DNA from: Mesotaenium endlicherianum
Taxonomy: Eukaryota > Streptophyta > Zygnematophyceae > Zygnematales > Mesotaeniaceae
Length of the DNA: 30,105 nucleotides
NCBI GenBank assembly: GCA_009602735.1
Contig: WELA01010214.1
Coordinates: 393,323-423,427 of the forward strand
Reading direction: 5' to 3'
In this document: piece after piece, positions 16,420-26,600 of the stretch
How the letters are laid out: every line of letters starts with the position of its first letter
How positions within the stretch are numbered: position 1 is the stretch's first letter
Program-made: the position numbers and the translations under genes
The notes under the pieces: model-generated
Seen by the model: the letters and a program-made list of their open reading frames with translations, nothing else
The model's database searches: none
What the model was told of the DNA's origin: nothing

Positions 16420-18894
16420 AACACAAGGATGGACCCTTGTCCTCAACTGGCTCATGGCTGGCTGGTAGGTGCTGACAACCTGCACCTTGATATTTTTGAG
16501 TTGCTGAGTCGGGTATTGGGTCTTGTGTGCATCCAGAAAAGTCTATTGAAGCTGCTGATACATTGATGTGACACTTTATGCTCAATGGAGTATATGCGAT
16601 AGCCGTTTTCCTTTCAATAACGGCTGGCTGTCCCAGGGCGAGGGCGTGAGGACAGCAATGCTGTCAGCATTGTAGTGCTTTTTGATGTTTGTATACTAGC
16701 GCTTGAGCGGCACTTATAGCTAGTTTGAGCTGATCTGAGAGGGTACGAAGTTGTAGCTGGTACAAATAGTTGCAAGCACATGTGCTACAGGTCCACAGGT
16801 ATACCTATTAGCGACATGCATGGACTTGGCAAGTAGAAGTTAGTCTTCAAGTGTTTGAAATAGATGCAAATAGTGCTTGGAGATAGGAGCCTGCCCTCAG
16901 CTTTCCATTGTGTCCATAGAATGCAATGCAAATATATTCTGAGTTATGAGTAGTGACAATATGGGTTAATACTGATATGAAAACTTGTCTAACGTGTGAT
17001 CCCTTTTTTGGGTAATTGTATGAGAATGCATATGGTATGTGGTGCATAAGACCAGCTCCTTTTTAAAAACTGAGTTTCTTAAGTCTGATTCTTATTGTAG
17101 TGGTATATGGAGCTGCATAGAATATTGTTTATGCAAAATGTGTAACTGAAGTCTGAATATTGTCTTGAGAAGTCACCACTTCTTGGAGAAATAGCCAGAA
17201 ACTACCGCTGCAAAAAAATGAATATAGACCATCTGAATCGTGCATCAAACTTACATCGTGAAATATTTGGCGATATATGCCCTTTGCTACGTAGATTGAA
17301 GTCATGACAGTGATAACAAGATGAACTATAGTAGGTGGTCGGCCGGTGTTCTCTTGCATGTGCTCACTGTCTATGCCCACTTAATATAAATAAAGACTGC
17401 TTTGTGTGGCCAATAAATTCTGCCACAGCCTCCTCCACATAGCTCAAAATGTGCTACCATCCGTGCACGTACTTCACTAGGGCTTTTTAGACATATCAAG
17501 GACGAGTAAGCATCAATAATTTGTTGCTTTCGTGAGGAGCCTGACATGGTTTTGTTGCATGTAGGCTTAGTCGGAACTAAAGGTATTCTCCCCTCGTCGT
17601 AATTTGTGAGAAAGGTGCTCTTTCAAACTATATGGTGAGACTCTAATTAAAGCGAGCGAGTATATATCCAATACGGGATTTATTGATCGTCTTCAAGTCC
17701 ATCAATGGCTTAGTGAGTCAAATTAAATCAGCTAATTTTTTGTATTTGTGTTAGCGCGATGAAACTCGCATTTGGCCAATTAATATTTCTTTGCATGATG
17801 TGGTGCATAAAAGGGAAACGTATTTGATGATTCAATCATCAATTGTGACTGTTAAGATGTACGCAAGACAAAAAGGGGGAACAATCTGCACAATTTGTGG
17901 TCAGCTACGATGGGGATGGCTCGTTGACTCCTCACAAAAGTATTTTTAAAGATATTATTTCATGCATAATCCCGTTATTATCATAGTTAAGTTTTCCTCT
18001 ATATGAGTTTGGGTTGTCAAACATCTCACTTCAAGTGCTTTTTCAACGATGCAAAAGAGAAAGAAAATAAATTGCCTTGAGATTTATCGACAACAATTTT
18101 TTTCGAAAGTAGAGACCTTAAAGTAATGCTTTCATAGTACTTTTGAAACTTCTTGCGGACAAAAAAATATAAAAGGGAGAAGAACAAACTCTGACTATAT
18201 ATTGATACTCTCATGGGAAGTATATTGGTGACATAACATGCTCTTTGCTGCTCTTCGCGGAACCTAGCGTGTTTATATAGAGACTCGAGAATACTCGCTT
18301 AACCGACAACTATGATGACTCCTGGAAATTCTATCAGGACTCAGAATGATGGGCCGCAAGGCCGCAAGCGTGAGCATGACTGAGCACGACCAGGTCCTGC
18401 ACATACTGCGCATCGTCATCTCCGCTGGTCCGAGTTCTCATTTCTCACATGCAAGCAGGCATTATCCTTGGTATTTGCTGTCTGGTGTAGCTGCCGTTCT
18501 ACATTGGACAGAGTCTCTGATTGATTGGTTAGGATGTGAATGCGTCGCGGACAACGATGTGCAAGTGAAGCCAACTAGATGAGTTGGCTTTCACCATGCA
18601 TGAATAATGAGTCAACTCCGTTGCTCAGATTGACGTTCTTGTCACATCACTTGTTTGTAGACGTGATGATCACGTCCAATGGCCGACACAATGTAGCGAG
18701 GGCTTGTGTGCTCGTCATTGATGTGCGTTCGTGCTCTGAAATTGCCTCTGCAGATTGTCAGTTTCCGTCGCCTCAAACTACAATCACTTGCACTGTCTAG
18801 GTTGTTCACGATCGTCTTGTATTTCATGCAGGCGACCATGTATTCAATGTCTCATGTACTGAATATGCCTTCATATGACACTGACTCTTGACGG
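16420..18894. other. About 2.5 kb of AT-rich sequence without a supported gene
   Basis: Low-GC sequence with scattered short frames, none convincing. AATAAA at 17389-17394 is too far from the copy 1 stop to assign with confidence. I found no similarity here to the sequence downstream of copies 2 and 3, so the duplicated segment does not include copy 1's downstream flank. Confidence 0.45.
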
Positions 18895-19624
18895 ATGGCA
18901 AGGCACACGAAAAGCGAGCTCGTCCAGAGCCTCTACTTCACCCAAGAATCAATTTGCAACTCACTTTCAATCACCATATGATCATTATGGAATTGATGAT
19001 GCAGTAGATGATGTAATCTCAGGGGCAATGACGCCCTCAAGTTTTCTGCCTGGGTATTTAAGAGTTGTCCTCCATGGTCAAAACTTATGGTGCCTTGATA
19101 ACCGCAGACTGTGGGTTTTTAAGAAAGCTGGAGTAAAATCTGTGGAGGTGAAAGTAGTGAGCAGGAGCTGCCTGAATGGTTGCGCAAAGGAGAGGGTGGA
19201 TACCTTCCTGAGTTATATTGAATGTGGACAAGTGAGGTTGAGCTCCATGCAAAGCTACTTGCCTCGTGTAAGAGGCCATTGCAGGTACCGACAGATAGGG
19301 CCAAGACGTCGCCTGCAGCCAGCTCTTAACTCTGAGAATACATATGGGAGCCCCAGTGGGACCCCTCAACGGCCAGCTGTGCAAGTAAATAAGCTGCCAG
19401 CTGTTCACCCCAGCTGGACCCCTCTAAGGCCAGCTGTGCAAGTAAATAAGCTGCCAGCTGTTCACTGTACATATATACATGCACGGCCCGGCGTTACCTC
19501 TCAAAGCTCAACACCGTGGCTGGATGATAAGTTTCAAGAGCTTGACCGCCGACCACGATCATTTCTTGGAGAGATTCTCCGGATGTTATCGTGCCTCTCC
19601 TGCGGATTGATACCCGAGTCGTGA
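18895..19624 (+). pseudogene. ParB/sulfiredoxin-like domain protein, copy 2, frameshifted
   Basis: The ATG at 18895 opens the same 20-residue N-terminus as copies 1 and 3, ending LVQSLYFTQESI. An extra T in the TTT at 18953-18955 then throws it out of frame and it stops within a few codons. The +1 frame resumes the family sequence (ATHFQSPYDHYGIDDAVDDV, then LDNRRLWVFK) to the stop at 19624. An upstream ATG at 18875 lies in that second frame, so a 249-residue protein could still be made, with an unrelated N-terminus in place of the YFTQESI motif. The rest of the domain, including YLPRVRGHCRY, is intact, and the C-terminus carries a 19-residue tandem repeat. It is therefore a young pseudogene, a re-started protein, or a sequencing error in a T run. 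Confidence 0.65.
19351..19464 (+). repeat. 57-bp in-frame tandem duplication in copy 2
   Basis: Two copies of a 57-bp unit (19351-19407 and 19408-19464), nearly identical, each encoding 19 residues with RPAVQVNKLPAVH. Copy 3 has only one diverged equivalent at this place, so the duplication arose after the two genes split. The unit keeps the +1 frame open. Confidence 0.85.
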
Positions 19625-19820
19625 GCTGGTTATCCAAGCTGCTAAGGCAGGAGTCGTGACTTGTAGTGATATAGGGAGGTTTAGTAGTAGGCAAACCTTC
19701 CAGGATTGTTTCTCTTGCAGAAAAGAAGATATGAAGGTCCGGGGATATCATCAGTTAGTGGCAGGCTGTAGCATCAGGATAAATGTTGTTTCCAGTGCAA
19801 GGGAAAGTCCTTACAATAGC

Positions 19821-19828
19821 TGTACATA
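19821..19828 (+). promoter_or_regulatory. TGTACATA, Pumilio-type site in copy 2 3' flank
   Basis: TGTACATA fits the UGUANAUA consensus bound by PUF (Pumilio) proteins in mRNA 3' UTRs. It lies about 200 nt after the copy 2 stop and is followed by TTGTACAAA, which is also present after copy 3. Binding is inferred from consensus only. Confidence 0.35.
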
Positions 19829-19839
19829 GTTGTACAAAA

Positions 19840-20929
19840 GTTGAAGGGTGGGGTGTGGGCATGGGACCAACAGAAAGCATTGTCATTGCAAAAAAATTCC
19901 TGAGTGTTCTGACATGGTTTTTCAATCAGGTACTACATGGATATTGCTGCTGTTGAGGCCGGGGTTATTGCTGCCTGTAAGATTTTGCTACAGCGCAATT
20001 TGTATCATTCATATAGTTCAGATGGTTCCTTGCATGCTAAGTTTCTAGCCAGCAGACCTTATGATGCCGTCAGATTTCGCAATAGTTTTGTACAACCTCA
20101 TGCAGGGAAGTCCACTACATGCATAATCATTTGTACACTGAAGCGTGACAACCAAAATTCAGAGGTCAAGAACGTATATCCTTAAAGTTTCTTCATTCAA
20201 TTAGGGTGCTGTGAAACGAACTCCCGGGCGTAGAGAATACTAACAAATACATGATTCTTTGATGAGCCTTTGCCTAACATATAGAGTGCTCATAAGACTT
20301 TTGAGTTATTAGGGATTAAGCGTCCTGCTCATTTGTAGAAAGACCTGGAACACACAATAATGATTCAACTTCGGTTGTATTGGCCATTGGTACACAGCAA
20401 TATTGCTCACAATACAGGAATAAAAAATGCACGAGTGTGTGGTTTTTGCCTGCACCTACCTACGCCTAAGAGTTGAGACAATATCATTCAAAGCAAAATA
20501 AGGAATGCCCTCTATTGAGTTGTAGCTAACAACAACACGCCGCTAACTTGGCCAAGAATAATAACCCGCACTGCTATGTGGTGGACTAAATGCTGTGCTG
20601 CAGGATGCAATCCTTGAACAATTTGCTGCTGGGAGATAGTAGGCAACAACTTCCTATGGAAAACCCTTGGGAAGTTCAACACCAGTCAAAGGCAATAACC
20701 ATCCTAAATCGGCATTGCCATATGCATACTACATCATGCTGGATTGGGAGTATCCTGCCGTGACATGCCCCACTATGCACCAATTTCTGCTCATACATAC
20801 AGACAGTTGAGACCGACAGCAGTCCAGAGAGCTGAGCTGCGCACAGGTGTAGATCATGATGAATCCTGAAGAATCGCTCCACCCTCAAGATCCCAGAGGC
20901 ACTACCCTCCACGATGCTTGAACCCCCGC
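19840..20929. other. No supported gene
   Basis: AT-leaning sequence between copy 2 and the better conserved part of the duplicated segment. Short open frames on both strands lack domains. I see nothing else that can be supported. Confidence 0.4.
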
Positions 20930-22180
20930 ACACTCACAAGCCCAATGAAGAGTGCCAGCCACAGAACAATGCCAAGGAGGCAAGTCAGCCAGGCGCAGAA
21001 GCTCAGTGCACAAGGTTTGACTGAGTGGGGCCACGGCTCTTTTTGGTGCCCCTCCCCTCCTGAGCCCACGCACGCCCTGACCGGTGCACCGGGCACGTAC
21101 ACACAAACCAGACTCAGGGGCAAAAACATGTCGAGATGCACTTGGTAGGACTCAACGCGCTCAGCCGCCAGTCATCCTCCTACCCTTCCTGCCGCCCAGA
21201 ATGTGTGGAGATACACATACGTGTGCCAAGCAACTATACTGTGCTCCCGCAACGACGTGCGTTGCAGAACGACCGGCTCCTCTTTTGCAGCAGCCAGCAA
21301 AAGAAGGGCATTCAGCTCCCAGCTTTGCAGAAGCTCGCCACATTTGCTGTGCATGTTGGGCAACGCTCCAGGCGAATGACGTGCAGTCGGGGTTCGAGAG
21401 GTGAAAGAGAGCGGGTAGGCTTTGTAGGGAATACAGACTCTAAAATGGCCTGTGCAAGTAGTAAATGCGCACCTCGCAGCGAGTATTGGGAAAAATCCAC
21501 TGGGCCTGCATTGCACACACGCTTCATGTATGGAGCGAGGGATGGAGAGTTCTCGAGAGTGCACCCTTGCATAAGCAGACCTATGGGACTATACGAAGTG
21601 CAGACAAGATGTCACCAAAGCTTACACGGGGATGCAGAACTTCGACGGGCGACATATATGGACGCATTTCGCAGTGAAGCTAGGAGTGTAAGTGGTGTAT
21701 GTATACCTTATATATGTGTAAGTAGGATGTACTAGATACATATGGATATTCATAAATAAGGCTGTGCGCTTTCACGTGCACGCAAGTAAGATTCATGTGC
21801 ACACATGTCAAACACAACAACAAAATATGATCCAGAGATGTATACATGATTGCATACACTTCAGATGCATACATGCGCGCGATTGCGAGACCAATGTCGA
21901 GCGAGATGAGGTGAAGCTGGCAAGACACCTCCTGGCAAGCTTAAGGGCATGCCACAGCGATGCCGTGTTGCCATACACACATTCTGCACAACCACAAACC
22001 ATATTCAAACCCGCAAATACATCCACATTCACCAAGTATTGAGGGATAAGTGCAAGTGCAGACGCACTGACTCTTACACACCCCTTCACCCCCGTCATCC
22101 ATACGCATTCATTCTGACTTGTGTCCTGGATTGGTTGCCCCTCGAGAGCAGCAAGCAGCAGGCAGCGGGCGGTAGCATAC

Positions 22181-22336
22181 CTGCAGGGGAAGCCCCTTGG
22201 CGAGCGCGACAGGCCCCACAATGATGCTGCTCCTCAGAAAGACGTAGCTGATGTTTCTGCTGCCCGAGGAGGAGCAGGAGGAGTCACGAATGAGTGTCTC
22301 AGCTGCCAACTTGGTGCGGCCGTACCTTTTCAGCGC
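22181..22336 (-). CDS. Orphan exon of an RmlD-like SDR reductase
   Basis: Fifty-two codons, open and GC-rich, from an acceptor-like cttgaag to a strong donor CAG|GTATGC on the minus strand. The peptide has KRYGRTKLAAETLIRD, containing the YxxxK catalytic pair of short-chain dehydrogenases, followed by FLRSSIIVGP and AKGLPLQ. This is the pattern of plant and animal NAD(P)-binding proteins of the RmlD / dTDP-4-dehydrorhamnose reductase type (MAT2B-like). I found no exon for the N-terminal Rossmann glycine motif upstream or for the C-terminal part downstream. The exon therefore looks isolated, either a captured gene fragment or a piece of a gene whose other exons I failed to see. The matching place in arm B is about 300 bp shorter and lacks it. 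Confidence 0.65.
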
Positions 22337-22639
22337 CTTCAAGCATGAGATATCGCATCAAGGTTGTCAAAAAAAACCAATCTCCACCTAAACCTCCTGC
22401 TGAGTCCACTGGGCAGACGGAAGGTAGAGGGCAGCAACATGACATTGCTACAAATTCACTATCTTCTCGTATTCATCCTCAGGGTAGTGATACAGAAAGT
22501 GTGGCTTCACATTAGCTGACATGGAGTCATCAAACCACTACTGAAGAATGTACACATGCACAGAACATGTCAATCTGCTTAAAATCAAAACTTGAAGACA
22601 GGACAGCTGGGCGTGTCACACCTCGTATTCGGCTTCAAG

Positions 22640-22900
22640 CTCATGTTGAACTAAATGCAGAGACTTTAATTGACATGTTTGACAATAGGGAGGTTTCAGA
22701 CCTAGCAGACTTTTTTAGCTTTGAAATCAGGGACTGACTTGGAGTCAACCCTCTGCCTACTGGCAAGGCAGCCATATATATTACTTGGTGAGTGACAAGA
22801 TTGCAGACGCTGCTAGGACCTGCTTGCTCTGTCATGACGGACGTTCGCTGGAAGAGGAGTATAGGGTTCAAGTTTATACGGGTTTAGCCTAGGAACTTTA
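22640..22900 (+). pseudogene. Decayed coding fragment in arm A, homologous to 27746-27958
   Basis: The plus-strand frame LIDMFDN...SDLADFF parallels SVDML...FDLADLL in arm B, and a second frame keeps DKIADAARTCLLCHDG, matching CKIADTARICLLCHDF there. In arm A the two parts lie in different frames, are separated by stop codons, and the first CxxC pair is gone. It is a non-functional relic. Confidence 0.45.
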
Positions 22901-23330
22901 AGGTGCAGACAAGTCTGCGACAAAATTGGCAAGGCTAGCTAAGGCTTGCGAAGGAGACTGCTAGTTAAGTTGAAGCTTGGGACAGGTGTTACGCAGCAGC
23001 CGCTGTCAACTGCCAATATGGTCTAACAAAGCTTCAGCTGTCAGGAGCGTTAGCAGCACTACAGAATGTGCTTGGCCATCCAACTCTCAGAGGAAGAAAC
23101 GGTAGAAGAAAGAGCAGAAACAGATATTGTGCTTCAAAGCGCAAGCAGCGGAGGTGGACGGCACTGGCTGCTCATCAATCAGCATGACCAGTTCCAATAC
23201 CCTCATACTTGGGGTGGACTTATCCTCTTATTGAGTGAAGGGCAGGGGCCGGGTGTTTGAAAGCTAACTCAACTAGTCCAGGAACATGCACTGTCTACAC
23301 CAATCTGCTTCCACTCGATAACCATGTGTT

Positions 23331-24659
23331 GCATTTACAACGTTCGATTACAGTAGTTAAGACCCGCTGGATCCAACCTCAGCTCATTAAGGAAAAGGCT
23401 CGTGCATTCATTTCCAACTTTTCCGTAGTGAATACCTAGTATTTAAGAGTTAGCTTCTTACCCGTACAGGCCCAGCTTTCATAGTCAACCTATCAGAAAC
23501 AAATCAGTGAAAACCTGTAGTCGGGTCAACTCTGCTTATACTGGTCAATGGCTTGGCCGTATATGCACAATTCAGAGCTGTGAGGTTTTGTTCTCTGCAC
23601 GGAAACAAACATATTGTGACAATTAACAAAACCGTCATACATGACCACGATGTCCTCTCGAAAATCGGATGCATGGCAAAGAGGGCAAGAAGGGAGGAGG
23701 GATGCTCGAGCAAGACATTGACAAAGTCGGGCTGGTAAACTGCAGATTAGGCAAGCGACTGCGAGCAAAGGACGAGCGTACGAAGTGGCCATGTTCATTT
23801 CTGGGACACGGCTGTAGTGTGCGGGTGTGAGCAGGGGGCATAAAGGGGCAAGGAAACCTCAGCAGTGCTCTTTGGTGCTCGGCACCATTTGGCACAATTA
23901 AAAGTTGGCGCCCGCTTTTGTGAAAAATGGTCAACACTTGCGTTTCAACAGCTGGCCAAGTGCTGGCCAGAGTGGGCCAGAGTGGGCCAGAGCAGGCCAG
24001 AGCAGGCCAGGGCATGAAACATGGAGCTCTTTCTTCGAGTCTGGGAGCAAGTGTTGCCTGTTCTGGCCTCCTCTCTCCTACCCCGGCATGACAGTCCCAG
24101 CCAGTCCCAGCATTGCCCGGCATGATCTATGATCCATAACTCCGTGCAAGGTCAGTAACCGCAGTAACATTACAGTCCATGGTCCGATGGAGTCCACAGC
24201 TGGTCCCCAGCGGTCTTCGTGCGTTGTGTCGAATGGTCTCCCCCAGTCCCACCAGTCTCCGCAAATTTCCTCTCATTTTGCACACGCAAGATTGTGCAAG
24301 ATGGTCCATTGATGTCCAGGTCGATTCCTATGTCAGGTGGAGGCTCCATTTGATTGGCTAGAAAGGGAATGCAACTCACGTCATAGAAAGTCTGCAAATG
24401 CCATCTGGAGAAGTCTTTCATAGAAGTGTTGTTGAAATCTCACGATGAACTGATAATTCACGTCTAATTCACGTCTATAGCCGACAGCACAATATAATAA
24501 GAGATGCAGGTCACCTTTATGCTGCCCAAATGACCTTCTCTGTATATGATTGTTTTGTGAACGGTATTGTCCTTTTTTCCTGCGAGGGACATACGCGTGA
24601 ACTGATATTGATGTGCAATAAGGTCGAATGTACCTCAACTATACGCTGTTTCTTCATGT
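23331..24659. other. No supported gene; junction between arm A and arm B
   Basis: About 1.3 kb leading to copy 3. Apart from a short 10-bp tandem repeat I see only short open frames without domains. The end of arm A and the start of arm B should fall here, but I could not place the joint. Confidence 0.4.
23961..24010. repeat. Five-copy 10-bp tandem repeat (AGYRGGCCAG)
   Basis: Five adjoining decamers: tgctggccag, agtgggccag twice, agcaggccag twice. Each contains GGCCAG. Purely sequence-level; no function is implied. Confidence 0.85.
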
Positions 24660-25283
24660 ATGGCGTGGTACGTGCAAAGTGTGTCAGTCCAGGACCTCTT
24701 CTTCGCACAAGAATCCATTGCAACTTACTTTCAATCACCGTATCAGTACTATGCAATTGATGATGCTGTAGACGATGTTGCCTCGGGAGCAATGACACCC
24801 TCTACTTTCCACCCTGGATATTTGAGAGTCGTAATCCAGTATCATAGATTCTGGTGCTTAGACAATCGTAGACTTTGGGTGTTCAAATCAGCTGGAGTGG
24901 AATCTGTAAAGGTGGTAGTAATGAGCAGGTGCGACCTGAATCTTAGAGCCAGGGAGAGGCTGGATACTTCTTTGAGGATGATTGACTGCGGAGGTTTGAG
25001 CTTGAGTTGCATGCCAAGTTACTTGCCTCGTGTAAGAGGCCGGTGCCGGTACGGATGGAACAGGCCGACATATCATTTGCAGCCAGCTCTTAACATCAAG
25101 GCTACCACTGGAAGCCCCAGCCTTATCTCTCAACGGTCAGCGATTCAAAGTGAAGAGCAGCCAGTTATTCTCCGTAAGAACGTCTGGGAGAGCATCAGCA
25201 ATACCTCCAGAAACCCAGTGCTTGGCGTTCTTTTCTTGTTCATCTTCCTTTATCTATGTTGGCTGCTTAATCTTTGGTCTTAG
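24660..25283 (+). CDS. ParB/sulfiredoxin-like domain protein, copy 3, with hydrophobic C-terminal tail (207 aa)
   Basis: An intronless ORF starting ATGGCGTGG. It aligns without gaps to copy 1 through residue 131: FFAQESI 14-20, an acidic helix IDDAVDDVASG 33-43, strand YLRVVI, LDNRRLWVFK 67-76, and PSYLPRVRGRCRY 119-131. It is most similar to copy 2. After a Ser/Gln-rich linker the last twenty or so residues are strongly hydrophobic (VLGVLFLFIFLYLCWLLNLW) and end immediately at the stop, the signature of a tail-anchored membrane protein with its domain facing the cytosol. Copies 1 and 2 lack such a tail. Function is unknown; fold assignment as for copy 1. It appears intact. Confidence 0.7.
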   Translation: MAWYVQSVSVQDLFFAQESIATYFQSPYQYYAIDDAVDDVASGAMTPSTFHPGYLRVVIQYHRFWCLDNRRLWVFKSAGVESVKVVVMSRCDLNLRARERLDTSLRMIDCGGLSLSCMPSYLPRVRGRCRYGWNRPTYHLQPALNIKATTGSPSLISQRSAIQSEEQPVILRKNVWESISNTSRNPVLGVLFLFIFLYLCWLLNLWS

Positions 25284-25512
25284 CCGGTGGTATAAGGTAC
25301 TTCAGACGGGGGTTTGGATTTGTAGTAATCCACGAGAAATTTTAGCATTAGGCAAACATCCAAGCAAATCCAAACCAAAGTAACACCTTCTGTGTCTGGC
25401 CATGCACATAATTTATGTGCATTGCCAAACTTGAGTATACTGAAGGTTTTCAATAGACTATATGGCCAGAATAAGCGTAGGTATCAGAGCAAGGTCCGGT
25501 CCTTTTCTTAGT

Positions 25513-25520
25513 TGTACATA
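25513..25520 (+). promoter_or_regulatory. TGTACATA, Pumilio-type site in copy 3 3' flank
   Basis: The same TGTACATA followed by TTGTACAAA occurs about 230 nt after the copy 3 stop. Its survival in both duplicates, where surrounding sequence has diverged, is mild support for a 3' UTR role. The block also contains the palindrome TTGTACAA. Confidence 0.35.
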
Positions 25521-25539
25521 CTTGTACAAAGAAAAAGCC

Positions 25540-26600
25540 TGGTAGAGGACAAGTGAGATGTACCGTGGGAGTTGATAGGAGGTTGTACTTGAGCTGAAAT
25601 ACGTGCGATCCATATCCTGAATGACCGGTTCGTTCTCTATATTACTTGTGGTGTTAGGGGCCGCTGCATGGTGCAGGTGGTCCATCGTGACATAACTGCG
25701 TGTTGTCCAGCGATTCCTGCGCAGCAAGTTTTTGTTTGTGGTTCTCAAATGCTATAAGATTTGCGATAGTACTGTACACCCTCATCAAGGTAAGAAATCT
25801 CACTACATGTACACATGAGTCTGTCATTTTCGAAGAGAGTCTGGATGTCTTTACTTTAAGCAGGCCAGGCATCCTGTGTTTATGTAAAAAGCTCGAGACC
25901 TACGCACTGGCTGAGGAACAGTCTGAGTTGATATGTAAATCCACGATTTTTTTTTCTCCGCACACTTCACTATGGACAAGACTGCAGAAAAGTATGCCAA
26001 CTGGCTTGACAAAGCACATGGTACACAACTAAGTGTAACAGAGACTAAGACCAACGTGAGAAGAGGTTCAGCAATCAACCGCCACATGTGTTGCCAACAC
26101 TATCTGTAAATGCGTTGGAAGTGCGTATTGATGAGTGGGTATGCCTACAGAAAATTCAGAAACTAATCAAAAATATTGCTTACCACTTGTGGCCTACTAC
26201 CTCTGTACCTTTGGGCGCTTTTATGATGCAACATTTAAGTTCCTTCTGAAGAGTGTTGCGCCCACCTGCGTTCCGATAATCTGATGGAGGCAGGGACAAC
26301 CAGAATCGCCACACATTGGATTACAGTTTTGACGAAGATGCAATCGTCAAAGATTCAGCTTCTTAGAGGGCGACAATTGCAACAGTACCCTTCCAGAAAG
26401 CATAAGCAAAAAGGCAGTCCAGTCTACGTGACAAATGTGCTGCCTACCCTCAACTCGAACTTGAGATTGACTGCAGGCCAGTAAGCATAGCTGTGAACAG
26501 GTACAGATTGATTTGGACAAACTGCCAGACAATGTACTTCTTCCACCACCCTCTACAACGTGAAAACAACAGCTCTATGACTCACTTCTTGCACGCTCAC
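25540..26600. other. No supported gene
   Basis: AT-leaning sequence with short open frames on both strands and no recognisable domain. It corresponds in position to the 19.8-20.9 kb stretch of arm A, but I could not align it reliably by eye. Confidence 0.4.

Larger units (their letters stand above)
20930..23330. repeat. Segmental duplication, arm A (downstream part)
   Basis: This stretch matches 26610-28420 in the same order and orientation at several points: 20960-21070 with 26632-26740, about 21490-21560 with 27150-27210, 21915-21975 with 27480-27540, 22650-22850 with 27735-27905, and 23270-23320 with 28360-28415. Identity is patchy, with many small gaps, so the duplication is old. The coding fragments in it carry stops, for example the TGA that interrupts the frame at about 22736. 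Together with copies 2 and 3 of the ParB-like gene at their heads, the arms form a tandem pair. Confidence 0.7.

Noticed and set aside
20902..21141. Minus-strand frame with a transmembrane-like segment (CLLGIVLWLALFIGL) and a GTGAGT donor
   Set aside because: The homologous sequence in arm B does not preserve the hydrophobic stretch or the donor, and no partner exons were seen. I take it as a chance hydrophobic run.
21136..21735. 199-codon plus-strand open frame starting MHLVGLNALS
   Set aside because: The aligned stretch in duplication arm B is broken by stops, there is no domain, and codon use is unbiased. It is probably chance openness in a decayed duplicate.
23635..24123. 162-codon minus-strand frame
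   Set aside because: It passes through the 10-bp GGCCAG repeat and has no domain or splice partners. It looks like chance.
15892..25283. Reading the ParB-like array as a prokaryotic or plasmid partition locus
   Set aside because: There is no ParA-type ATPase, no helix-turn-helix domain, no parS-like repeats, and the surroundings are intron-containing eukaryotic genes.
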